The position numbers were made by a program, and so were the translations under genes. Below the pieces are notes generated by a model. That model was given only the letters and a program-made list of their open reading frames with translations, searched no databases and was not told the DNA's origin. This document shows positions 1 through 9,894 of a DNA stretch of 64,000 nucleotides, in pieces. The DNA is from Paracidovorax citrulli (GTDB taxonomy: Bacteria > Pseudomonadota > Gammaproteobacteria > Burkholderiales > Burkholderiaceae_C), in the NCBI RefSeq assembly GCF_900100305.1, contig NZ_FNEY01000006.1, forward strand, positions 1-64,000. Reading direction: 5' to 3'. How positions within the stretch are numbered: position 1 is the stretch's first letter; each line of letters starts with the position of its first letter.

Positions 1-293
1 CGACAACGGCTCTGGCTACAAAAACGCCTTCCGCGCGGCCTGCGAGGAATTGGGCATCCGCCACATCCGCACGCGGCCCTATACGCCCAAGACCAACGGC
101 AAGGCCGAGCGATTCGTACAGACCAGCCTGCGGGAGTGGGCCTATGCCAGACCCTACGAAAGCTCAGCCCAACGCACGGCTGCCCTGCAGCCCTTCATTG
201 ACGGCTACAACTGGTGCCGGCCACACTCCGCGCTCGGCCATCAGCCTCCCATCACACGCATTCCGGGTGTGAACAACCTCGTGAGACTCAACA
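1..293 (+). mobile_element. 3' part of an IS481-family insertion sequence, cut by the window edge
   Basis: The first 293 bases hold the distal part of an IS481-type transposase gene followed by a terminus that, read from the outside on the minus strand, begins TGTTGAGTCTCACGAGG. A TGT start is common at IS ends. Beyond it lies GCTAGC, which fits the NCTAGN target duplication known for Bordetella IS481. The left end and the other copy of the duplication are outside the window, so the boundary is inferred from the TGT end and the target motif only. Confidence 0.75.
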
Positions 294-298
294 GCTAG
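2..298 (+). CDS. IS481-family transposase, C-terminal fragment
   Basis: This partial reading frame enters from the left edge (98 codons visible). It is the end of the DDE integrase catalytic core: DNGSGY carries the second acidic residue, and the TRPYTPKTNGKAERF block carries the catalytic glutamate. The following REWAYA, YNWCRPHSALGHQPP region is typical of IS481/IS3-like transposases. The enzyme would cut and join the element ends. Its TAG stop (296-298) lies inside the GCTAGC that looks like the host target site, so the element borrows its stop codon from host DNA. The N-terminal helix-turn-helix and first Asp are outside the window, so intactness cannot be judged. Confidence 0.9.
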   Translation, partial: DNGSGYKNAFRAACEELGIRHIRTRPYTPKTNGKAERFVQTSLREWAYARPYESSAQRTAALQPFIDGYNWCRPHSALGHQPPITRIPGVNNLVRLNS

Positions 299-299
299 C
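294..299. repeat. Putative IS481 target-site duplication (GCTAGC)
   Basis: GCTAGC directly follows the presumed IS end. IS481 of Bordetella is known to duplicate a 6-bp NCTAGN site. Because CTAG is palindromic it supplies a TAG stop in both directions: to the transposase on the plus strand and to the exported protein gene on the minus strand. Only one copy is visible. Confidence 0.5.
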
Positions 300-783
300 G
301 GCCGCAGTCCTCGCAGACGTAGAAATACACCTCGCCTTCCTTCCCGTCCACCAGGGGCGCGAGGTAGGCCACGCCGCTGTCTGCCGCGAAGGTCATCCGC
401 ACGCGCCGTCCATCGGCGAACGTCACGTCCACCCAGTCGCTCATGCATTCGCCGAACGCGCCGTGATAGTTCATCACGTCGATCTGCGACACCGGGACGG
501 CCTTGCGCAGGAACGTCCGCACATGGCGGGGCGTGACCGCGCGGGACTTCGGCGGCGGCGCGGCGCAGGGCCGGTTGTCGGCATCGAAGTAGCGCGTGCT
601 GCGGATCCGGATGCCCTGGACCGGGCCGAGCGCGTGCGGGTAGGGGCGGGCTTCCGTGCGGCGCTGGTCTTCCTGGGCCGGGGGCAGGGCAGGGGCGGAT
701 CCTGCATGAACGGCAGCGGCGCACAGGGCCGAGCACAGGACGAAGCGGGGCAGCAGGGCACCGCGGTACGGAGAGGGAACCAT
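295..783 (-). CDS. Hypothetical exported protein, 162 aa
   Basis: I do not recognise this family. The start chosen is the ATG at 783. It gives a basic N-terminus (MVPSPYRGALLPR), then a hydrophobic stretch ending near AVHAG, consistent with a Sec signal peptide cleaved around residue 27. The mature part is compact, with the phrases RYFDADNRPCAAPP and FADGRRVRMTF, and ends in a CxxC pair (VCEDCGR). Two further cysteines lie inside it, so disulfides are plausible. The stop codon lies within the apparent IS481 target site, so the insertion probably did not shorten the protein. The gene is divergent from the ABC ATPase gene with 163 bases between them. Function unknown. Confidence 0.6.
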   Translation of the reverse strand: MVPSPYRGALLPRFVLCSALCAAAVHAGSAPALPPAQEDQRRTEARPYPHALGPVQGIRIRSTRYFDADNRPCAAPPPKSRAVTPRHVRTFLRKAVPVSQIDVMNYHGAFGECMSDWVDVTFADGRRVRMTFAADSGVAYLAPLVDGKEGEVYFYVCEDCGR

Positions 784-946
784 GGTGTCGTCGGTGAAAG
801 GCCCGATGGAGACCGGAAGAACTCTTCGGATGATAGAGGGCACCGGAGCAGCATTCCGCGCACCGGTACGGCACGGGGCTTGCATGGTACCGCCGGGCGC
901 TCTTCTTTCTGCGCCGCCCGATTCAATCCAAGAGACAATCGCCCGC

Positions 947-2545
947 ATGAATGCTCCCCCCATGCCGCCAGCTGCCGCCGGTGCGCCACCGCGCCTGCAG
1001 CTGGCGGGCATCACCAAGCGCTACCCGGCCGTGGTGGCCAACAGCGGCGTGTCGCTCACCGTGCAGCCCGGCGAGGTGCACGCGGTGCTCGGCGAGAACG
1101 GCGCCGGCAAGTCCACGCTGATGAAGATCATCTACGGATCGGTCAAGCCCGACGAGGGCGCGGTGTGGTTCGACGGCCGGCCGGTGGCGGTGCGCAATCC
1201 GCAGGAGGCGCGGCAACTCGGCATCGCGATGGTGTTCCAGCATTTCAGCCTGTTCGACACCCTCACGGTGGCCGAGAACGTCTGGCTGGGGCTGGACAAG
1301 GGACTGGCGCTGGCCGAGGTCACGCGTCGCATCCGGGACACTGCCGCGCAGTACGGGCTGGACATCGATCCGCTGCGGCCGGTGCACACCCTGTCGGTGG
1401 GCGAGATGCAGCGGGTGGAGATCATCCGCGCGCTGCTCACCTCGCCGCGCCTGCTGATCCTGGACGAGCCCACGTCGGTGCTCACGCCCCAGGCGGTGGA
1501 AAAGCTCTTCGTGGTGCTGCGCCAGTTGAGCGCCGAGGGCTGCAGCATCCTCTACATCAGCCACAAGCTGCACGAGATCCGCGCGCTGTGCACCGCGTGC
1601 ACGGTGCTGCGCGGCGGCAAGGTGACGGGCGTGTGCAATCCGGCGGAAGAATCGAACGCCTCGCTGTCGCGGCTCATGATCGGCGCGGAGCCGCCGGCCC
1701 TGCAGCACCGGCCCGCACGCACGGGCGAGGCCGTGCTGGAGGTCGAGGGCCTCAGCCTGCAGCGGCAAGATCCGTTCGGCGTGGAACTGATCGACGTCGG
1801 CTTTTCCGTGCGGGCCGGCGAGGTCGTCGGCATCGCGGGGGTTTCGGGCAACGGCCAGAAGGAACTGCTCTACGCGCTCTCGGGCGAGGACACGCGCGCC
1901 GCGCCTGCGATGGTGCGCGTGGCGGGCCGCCCGGCCGGCCGGATGGGCCCGCGCGCGCGCCGTGCGCTGGGCCTGCATTTCGTGCCCGAGGAGCGCCTGG
2001 GCCGCGGCGCCGTGCCCACCATGGGCCTGGCGGACAACCTGCTGCTCACGCGCTCGGATTGCGTGGGCGCGGGCGGCTGGGTGCGCACCGGCGCGCTGGC
2101 CGCGCAGGCGCGCCGCATCATCGAGCGCTTCCAGGTGAAGGCGGGCGGCCCGCAGGCTGCGGCGAAGTCACTGTCCGGCGGCAACCTGCAGAAATTCATC
2201 GTGGGCCGCGAGATCGACGCCGGCCCGAAGCTCCTGATCGTCTCGCAGCCCACCTGGGGCGTGGACGTGGGCGCTGCCGCGCAGATCCGCGGCGAGATCC
2301 TGGCGCTGCGCGACGCGGGATGCGCGGTGCTGGTGTTGAGCGAGGAGCTGGACGAACTGTTCGAGATCTCCGACCGCCTGCACGTGATCGCCAAGGGCCA
2401 CCTGTCGCCCTCCATCGACCGGGCGGACGCCACGGTGGAGCGCATCGGCGAATGGATGAGCGGCCTGTGGAACGCCGACGTCCAGGCGCACCTGGGCCGC
2501 CGGGAAAGCCAGGACCATCCGGAGGGCGTGCATGCTCAAGCTTGA
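947..2545 (+). CDS. ABC transporter ATP-binding protein, nucleoside/purine (BmpA-associated) type
   Basis: This 532-aa tandem ATPase has two ABC domains, as in sugar (RbsA-like) and nucleoside (NupO/YufO-like) importers. Domain 1 has Walker A GENGAGKST (aa 49-57), signature LSVGEMQ (about aa 148) and Walker B LLILDEPTS (about aa 170). Domain 2 has a degenerate Walker A (GNGQKELL) but a good signature LSGGNLQ (about aa 408) and the QPTWGVDVG motif typical of this family. A longer frame upstream to 782 exists, but the ATG at 947 begins just before the conserved region. The gene overlaps the first permease by 14 bases. With the two permeases and the BMP lipoprotein it should energise uptake of nucleosides or nucleobases; the substrate is inferred from family and neighbours. 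Confidence 0.93.
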   Translation: MNAPPMPPAAAGAPPRLQLAGITKRYPAVVANSGVSLTVQPGEVHAVLGENGAGKSTLMKIIYGSVKPDEGAVWFDGRPVAVRNPQEARQLGIAMVFQHFSLFDTLTVAENVWLGLDKGLALAEVTRRIRDTAAQYGLDIDPLRPVHTLSVGEMQRVEIIRALLTSPRLLILDEPTSVLTPQAVEKLFVVLRQLSAEGCSILYISHKLHEIRALCTACTVLRGGKVTGVCNPAEESNASLSRLMIGAEPPALQHRPARTGEAVLEVEGLSLQRQDPFGVELIDVGFSVRAGEVVGIAGVSGNGQKELLYALSGEDTRAAPAMVRVAGRPAGRMGPRARRALGLHFVPEERLGRGAVPTMGLADNLLLTRSDCVGAGGWVRTGALAAQARRIIERFQVKAGGPQAAAKSLSGGNLQKFIVGREIDAGPKLLIVSQPTWGVDVGAAAQIRGEILALRDAGCAVLVLSEELDELFEISDRLHVIAKGHLSPSIDRADATVERIGEWMSGLWNADVQAHLGRRESQDHPEGVHAQA

Positions 2546-3611
2546 ACCGCGTCCGCAGGCCTCGCGCCTGTGGACCTATGGCTCGCCGCTGCTCGCGCTG
2601 GCCTTCACCGTGCTGATCGGCGTCCTGCTGTTCGCCGCCCTGGGCAAGGACCCGGTGCGCGGCCTGCAGGTGTTCTTCTGGGAGCCGATCAAGACGCAGT
2701 ACGCGATCGGCGAACTCATGGTCAAGGCCACGCCGCTGCTGCTGATCGCGCTGGGGCTGGCCGTGTGCTTCCGCTCCAACGTGTGGAACATCGGCGCGGA
2801 GGGCCAGTACGTGATCGGCGCCGTGGCCGCGGGCGGCATCGCGCTGCTGGCGGACAAGACCACCGGGCCGTGGATCGTTCCGGCCATCCTGGTGGCGGGC
2901 GTGCTGGGCGGCATGTGCTGGGCCGGCATCACCGCGCTGCTGCGCGACCGCTTCAACGCCAACGAGATCCTGGTGAGCCTGATGCTGGTCTATGTGGCCA
3001 CGCTGGTGCTGGGCTACCTCGTCTATGGTCCCTGGAAGGACCCGATGGGCTACAACTTCCCGCAGACCCGCACCTTCGAGCGGGTGACGCAGATCCCGCG
3101 CCTGATGCAGGGCTCGCGCGTGACCATCGGCCTGCCGATCGCGCTGGCCGCTGCCGCCGCGCTGTGGGTGTTCCTGTTCCGCACACGGGCCGGTTTCGCC
3201 CAGCAGGTGGGCGGGCTCGCCCCGGCCGCCGCGCGCTACGCCGGCTTCTCGTCGCGCCGTGCGCTGTGGACGGCGCTGCTCATCTCCGGCGGCGCGGCCG
3301 GCCTGGCGGGCGCGCTGGAAGTGGCCGGTCCCCTGGGCCAGCTCACGCCCTACGTGCCGGCGGGCTACGGCTTCGCGGCCATCATCGTGGCCTTCGTGGG
3401 GCGGCTGCATCCGGTGGGCATGGTGTTCTCCGCGCTGCTCATGAGCATGTTCTACATCGGCGGCGAGCTCGCGCAGTCGCGCCTCGGGCTGCCGAAATCG
3501 CTCACGGGCGTGTTCCAGGGCCTGCTGCTGTTCACGCTGCTGGCCTGCGACACGCTGATCGCCTACCGCGTGCGCTGGATCGGCGCGCCGGCCCGGAAAG
3601 GAGCCGCGTGA
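2532..3611 (+). CDS. ABC transporter permease (YufP/NupP-like)
   Basis: This 359-aa inner-membrane protein has many hydrophobic helices. It belongs to the BPD_transp_2 permease family found with BMP-type receptors. Family phrases include NVWNIGAEGQYVIGA in the first third and GYGFAAIIVAFVGRLHPVG near residue 280, which resemble nucleoside importers such as B. subtilis NupP. It starts inside the 3' end of the ATPase gene (14-base overlap), and its TGA stop shares bases with the ATG of the second permease, so the three genes are almost certainly translationally coupled. It forms one half of the membrane channel. Confidence 0.92.
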   Translation: MLKLEPRPQASRLWTYGSPLLALAFTVLIGVLLFAALGKDPVRGLQVFFWEPIKTQYAIGELMVKATPLLLIALGLAVCFRSNVWNIGAEGQYVIGAVAAGGIALLADKTTGPWIVPAILVAGVLGGMCWAGITALLRDRFNANEILVSLMLVYVATLVLGYLVYGPWKDPMGYNFPQTRTFERVTQIPRLMQGSRVTIGLPIALAAAAALWVFLFRTRAGFAQQVGGLAPAAARYAGFSSRRALWTALLISGGAAGLAGALEVAGPLGQLTPYVPAGYGFAAIIVAFVGRLHPVGMVFSALLMSMFYIGGELAQSRLGLPKSLTGVFQGLLLFTLLACDTLIAYRVRWIGAPARKGAA

Positions 3612-4531
3612 TGGAAGCCTACGCACTGCTCCTGGGCTCCACGCTCAGCGCCGGCACCGTACTGGCGCTCGCCGCGCTCGGGCTGCTCATCAACGAGAAG
3701 GCGGGCATCGTCAACCTCGGCGCCGAGGGCATCATGCTCTGCGCGGCCATCGCGGGCTTCGCCACCGCCGTGCACACCGGCAGCACCTGGGCGGGCTTCG
3801 CGGCCGGCATGGGCGCCGGGGCGCTGCTCGCGGCCGTGTTCGGCGTGCTGGTGATCTGGCTGGGCACCAACCAGTACGCCACGGGCCTGGCCCTCAGCCT
3901 GTTCGGCGCGGGTTTCTCGGCCTTCGCGGGCATCCAGTACGTGCAGGCCAAGCTGCCCACGCTGCCGCGGTACGCGCTGCCGGTGCTGGGCGACCTGCCG
4001 CTGGTGGGCCCGGCGCTGTTCCGCCAGCATCCGCTGGTGTACGGCGCGATGGCGCTCACCGCGGGCCTCGCCTGGTTCCTCTACCGCTCGCGCGCGGGCC
4101 TGGTGCTGCGCTCGGTGGGCGAATCGCCCGAATCCGCGCATGCGCTCGGCTACCCGGTGCGGCGCATCCGCCTCGCGGCGGTGGTGGCGGGCGGCGCGCT
4201 GTGCGGGCTCGCGGGCGCCTACATCTCCACCGTCTATACGCCGCTCTGGGTCGAAGGCATGGTGGCCGGCCGCGGCTGGATCGCGCTGGCACTTACCACC
4301 TTCGCCACCTGGCGCCCGGCACGGGTGTTGCTTGGCGCCTACCTGTTCGGCGGCGTGACGATGCTGCAGTTCCACCTGCAGGCCACGGGCGTGCAGGTGG
4401 CCAGCCAACTCCTGAGCATGCTGCCCTACGTGGCCACCATCGTGGTGCTGGCGCTGATCTCGCGCAATCCGGCCTGGATCCGCGCGAACATGCCGGCCTC
4501 GCTGGGCAAGCCGTTCCATCCCGGGGGCTGA
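3611..4531 (+). CDS. ABC transporter permease (YufQ/NupQ-like)
   Basis: This 306-aa polytopic membrane protein is the second permease subunit of the nucleoside-type importer. The start is the ATG in the TGATG overlap with the preceding gene; upstream codons in this frame belong to that gene. The N-terminal LGLLINEKAGIVNLGAEGI matches the signature region of NupQ-type permeases, and the later GMVAGRGWIALA segment is also typical. About eight to ten hydrophobic segments are visible. It pairs with the upstream permease. A gap of 86 bases separates it from the receptor gene downstream, which may have its own translation signals but is probably in the same transcription unit. Confidence 0.92.
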   Translation: MEAYALLLGSTLSAGTVLALAALGLLINEKAGIVNLGAEGIMLCAAIAGFATAVHTGSTWAGFAAGMGAGALLAAVFGVLVIWLGTNQYATGLALSLFGAGFSAFAGIQYVQAKLPTLPRYALPVLGDLPLVGPALFRQHPLVYGAMALTAGLAWFLYRSRAGLVLRSVGESPESAHALGYPVRRIRLAAVVAGGALCGLAGAYISTVYTPLWVEGMVAGRGWIALALTTFATWRPARVLLGAYLFGGVTMLQFHLQATGVQVASQLLSMLPYVATIVVLALISRNPAWIRANMPASLGKPFHPGG

Positions 4532-4617
4532 CCGGGTCGCCGCGCCGTGCCATCATTGCCGTTTCCAAACGTTTCCGATTTCTTCTCTCACCTGTTTCCC
4601 CTGGAAGGACATTCGAC

Positions 4618-5784
4618 ATGACCGATCTGCACAAGCGCTCGCTGATGAAGGCCGCCGCGCTTTCCGCCCTGGCCGCCGCCGCGCTCGCGGGCTGCGGCAA
4701 GAAGGACGAGCCGGCACCTGCGCAGGCGCCCGCGTCCGCGCCCGCCGCCTCGGCCCCCGCGGCCAAGGCCGAGCCGCTGAAGATCGCGTTCGCCTACGTC
4801 GGCCCGGTGGGCGACGGCGGCTGGTCGTTCGCGCACGACAACGGCCGCAAGGCCATCGAGAAGGAATTCGGCGACAAGGTCGTCACCAGCTTCGTCGAGA
4901 GCGTGCCCGAGTCGGCCGATGCCGAGCGCGTGCTGCGCGACATGGCCGGCCAGGGCAACAAGCTGATCTTCGGCACCACCTTCGGCTACATGGAGACGAT
5001 CCAGAAGATCGCCCCCGACTTCCCCGACGTGAAGTTCGAGCACGCCACCGGCTACAAGACCGCGCCCAACGTGCGCACCTACGACAGCCGCACCTACGAA
5101 GGCGCCTACATGGCCGGCGTGATCGCGGGCGCCATGACCAAGTCGAACACCCTGGGCGTGGTCGGCTCGGTGCCGATCCCCGAGGTGATCCGCAACATCA
5201 ACAGCTTCACGCTGGGCGCGCAGTCGGTGAACCCGAACGTCAAGACCAAGGTGGTGTGGGTGAACGAATGGTTCAGCCCGCCGAAGGAAACCGAAGCCGC
5301 CACCTCGCTGATCAACGGTGGCGCCGACGTGCTGTTCCAGAACACCGATTCGCCCGCCGTGCTCAAGACCGCGCAGGAAAAGGGCAAGCGCGCCTTCGGC
5401 TGGGACACCGATATGACCGCCTACGGCCCCAAGGCCCACCTGGGCTCGGCCGTCATCAACTGGGGCCCGTACTACGTGAAGGCCACGCGCGACGTGCTCG
5501 AAGGCAAGTGGACCACCGGCCAGAGCTGGTGGGGCGTGAAGGAAGGCGCGATCGACCTCGTCTCCATCGCCGACGACGTGCCCGCCGAGACCAGGGCCAA
5601 GGTGGACCAGGTCAAGGCCGGCCTGAAGGACGGTTCGTTCGCGATCTGGAAGGGCCCGATCCTCGGCCAGGACGGCAAGGAACTGCTCGCCAAGGACGTG
5701 GTCGCCGACGACAAGTTCCTCTCCGGCATCAACTTCTACGTCAAGGGCGTGGAAGGCACCGTGCCGGGCGGCGACAAGAAGTGA
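4618..5784 (+). CDS. BMP-family ABC transporter substrate-binding lipoprotein
   Basis: This 388-aa periplasmic receptor has a lipoprotein signal peptide: a basic start (MTDLHKRSLMK), a hydrophobic core and the lipobox LAGC, followed by an Ala/Pro-rich linker. The mature domain is of the BmpA/Med/PnrA type. Visible family phrases are FAYVGPVGDGGWSFAHDNG, FGTTFGYMETIQKIAPDFP, YEGAYMAGVIAGAMTKS and FGWDTDMTAYGP. Members of this family bind purine nucleosides or bases. A good ribosome site (GGAAGGA) precedes the ATG. The gene ends the transporter cluster and is followed by a strong terminator. Having the receptor last is the reverse of the B. subtilis nup order. Exact ligand unknown. Confidence 0.93.
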   Translation: MTDLHKRSLMKAAALSALAAAALAGCGKKDEPAPAQAPASAPAASAPAAKAEPLKIAFAYVGPVGDGGWSFAHDNGRKAIEKEFGDKVVTSFVESVPESADAERVLRDMAGQGNKLIFGTTFGYMETIQKIAPDFPDVKFEHATGYKTAPNVRTYDSRTYEGAYMAGVIAGAMTKSNTLGVVGSVPIPEVIRNINSFTLGAQSVNPNVKTKVVWVNEWFSPPKETEAATSLINGGADVLFQNTDSPAVLKTAQEKGKRAFGWDTDMTAYGPKAHLGSAVINWGPYYVKATRDVLEGKWTTGQSWWGVKEGAIDLVSIADDVPAETRAKVDQVKAGLKDGSFAIWKGPILGQDGKELLAKDVVADDKFLSGINFYVKGVEGTVPGGDKK

Positions 5785-5810
5785 TCCGCGGGGCTCGCCC
5801 CGATGGCGAA

Positions 5811-5837
5811 AGGGCCGCCCATGGGCGGCCCTTTTTC
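5811..5837 (+). terminator. Rho-independent terminator of the nucleoside transporter operon
   Basis: AGGGCCGCCC (5811-5820) pairs with GGGCGGCCCT (5823-5832) across a very short ATG-type loop and is followed by TTTTTC. It lies 27 bases after the receptor stop codon. Confidence 0.9.
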
Positions 5838-5838
5838 G

Positions 5839-6043
5839 TCAGCGCTCCAGCACCCGGCCCGGCCGCAATCCCGTCGGCTCCCGGCCGTCCCAGGCCCGCC
5901 GGCCGTTGACCCACACCCTCGATGCCGCGGCTGGCTGGCGTGGCCCACCAGGGGATCACGTGGACCGCGGCGGGCGCATCGCGCAGCGCCTGCATCCGCG
6001 CGTGGAAGTCGGGGTAGCGGAACAGATCGGGCAGGCCCAGCAG
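5839..6043 (-). pseudogene. Decayed tail of an amidohydrolase (D-aminoacylase-like) plus an unassigned fragment
   Basis: On the minus strand the last codons before the TGA at 5839 read VWVNGRRAWDG followed by TGLRPGRVLER. This closely resembles the C-terminus of N-acyl-D-amino-acid deacylases and related amidohydrolases. Homology-like sequence covers only about 5839-5937 and is preceded by an in-frame stop (5956-5958). Just upstream, another frame reads LLGLPDLFRYPDFHARMQAL and continues to about 5940, coding-like but not recognised. No open frame joins the pieces, so this is a relic and not a gene. Confidence 0.5.
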
Positions 6044-6044
6044 G

Positions 6045-6130
6045 ACCCTTCACGCCGGACTCGTCCAGCGTGGGCATGTCGGGCAGCAGAGGGATGCGCT
6101 CGCACCGCTCACGGCCATGCTGCGCAACAG
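6045..6130 (-). pseudogene. Decayed fragment of a Bug/TctC-type tripartite tricarboxylate receptor
   Basis: Minus-strand translation gives GELLRSMAVSG in one frame, and, three bases on in another frame, ERIPLLPDMPTLDESGVKG. Together they reproduce the conserved C-terminal segment of Bug-family receptors (approximately GKLRALAVSG...LPDVPTLAESGVKG). The match stops abruptly at about 6045, where the amidohydrolase-side relic begins. There is a frameshift at about 6102 and no surrounding receptor sequence. Bug receptors and D-aminoacylases are often neighbours in this group of bacteria, so a lost two-gene unit is a reasonable inference. Confidence 0.5.
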
Positions 6131-6223
6131 CTCGCCGCCCTGGCATCCCCCGTGCTTGCCCTTATGCTTTCCGCGCGGGCGGCCCTTGCGGCCCGTCCCG
6201 CGGACCACAGCCACTTTCCCACG

Positions 6224-7237
6224 ATGATCGAACACCACCATTGGCACCCCGTCGCCTCGGCCTGCGACCTGGGGGCCGCGCCGCTCGCGGCGCACCTGCT
6301 CGGGCAGCCGCTCGTCCTCTGGCGGGGCGATGCCGGCCGTGCCCATGCCTTCGTCGACCGCTGCCCGCACCGCGGCGCGCGCCTGTCGCTCGGCCGCGTG
6401 GAAGGTGGCCGGCTCGAATGTCCCTACCACGGCTGGCAGTTCGAGGGCCGCGGGCGCTGCGTGCACGTGCCGGCGCTGCCGCAGTTCCAGCCGCCGGCCG
6501 GGCACCGCGCGGGCGCCTTCGACGTGCAGGAAGCGCATGGGCTGCTCTGGGTGCGGCTGGCCGCCGGGCCGCAAGGCGAGGGCGAGGGTGACGCCATTGC
6601 TGCCGGGCTTCCGCTACCCGCCTTCGCCGCCGAGAGCGACGCGCGCCTGCGCAAGCTCAACTGCGGCCCGTACGACGTGGCGGCCAGCGCGCCGCGCATC
6701 GTCGAGAACTTTCTCGACATGTCCCACTTCGGCTTCGTGCACGAAGGCTGGCTGGGCGCGCGCGATGCCGCGGCCATCGACGACTACCGCGTGGAGCCGA
6801 CGCCGACCGGCCTGCTGGCCACCGGTTGCAAGGCCTGGCAGCCCCAGTCCAACCTGCATTCCACCACGGCGGCGCAGGTCGAATACACCTACGAAGTGAC
6901 TGGCCCGTACGCGGCCGTGCTGACCAAGCTGCCGGAATCCGGCACCACGGCGGTGGAGGGCTGGCGCGAATCCATCGCGCTCTACATCTGCCCCGTCACG
7001 CCGGAGTCGAGCCGCGTGTGGTTCCGGCTGGCGGTGGCGGACTTCGATTCGCCGGACGCCAGGTTGCGCGATTTCCAGCACACCATCTTCACGCAGGACC
7101 AGCCGGTGCTCGAATCCCAGGAGCCCAGGCGCCTGCCCCTGGACCTGCGGGCGGAACTGCACACCGCCGCGGACAAGGCTTCTTCCGCCTACCGCCGCTA
7201 CCTGCGCGGCTGCGGCATCACCTTCGGCACCTGCTGA
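6224..7237 (+). CDS. Rieske non-heme iron oxygenase, alpha-subunit type
   Basis: This 337-aa protein has an N-terminal Rieske [2Fe-2S] domain: CPHRGARLSLG (CxH) around residue 47, then CPYHGWQF (CxxH) around residue 66. The C-terminal mononuclear-iron domain shows NFLDMSHFGFVHEGW, with the expected Asp and two His. Size and layout match single-component terminal oxygenases such as VanA and the methylxanthine N-demethylases NdmA/B. The start chosen is the ATG at 6224, just before the conserved WHPVA region; a longer frame upstream covers the relic zone. It would need a separate reductase, none of which is nearby. It lies between a purine-type transporter and adenine deaminase, so a purine-derived substrate is possible but unproven. 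Confidence 0.85.
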   Translation: MIEHHHWHPVASACDLGAAPLAAHLLGQPLVLWRGDAGRAHAFVDRCPHRGARLSLGRVEGGRLECPYHGWQFEGRGRCVHVPALPQFQPPAGHRAGAFDVQEAHGLLWVRLAAGPQGEGEGDAIAAGLPLPAFAAESDARLRKLNCGPYDVAASAPRIVENFLDMSHFGFVHEGWLGARDAAAIDDYRVEPTPTGLLATGCKAWQPQSNLHSTTAAQVEYTYEVTGPYAAVLTKLPESGTTAVEGWRESIALYICPVTPESSRVWFRLAVADFDSPDARLRDFQHTIFTQDQPVLESQEPRRLPLDLRAELHTAADKASSAYRRYLRGCGITFGTC

Positions 7238-7417
7238 GGCGTTGCCGGGCGAGCCCGGCCGCGGTCCAGGGGGATGGACAGTTCCGCGTCCGGCTGCACA
7301 ATGGAACCTGTGCCGGTTCCGATGCTCCATGCCCGAAAGGGCGCCGGACCGCACGGCCCTGTGGGGCTGCCGGGCGCATGCCGCGTCCGCTGCCCGCCCG
7401 CCAGCCCATCGCATGCC

Positions 7418-9758
<2,341 letters not shown>

Positions 9759-9894
9759 ACGGGTCCGGAATCCCGGGTTTTCCACGGGTCATTGCGGATC
9801 GACGGCGGGGCAGTGGTGGCGCGAGAATTCCCCTGAGAGCCCAACCGCTCCAGGGCCGCGCCTCCGGCGAACCGGGGCTGCGGCATATATCCGC

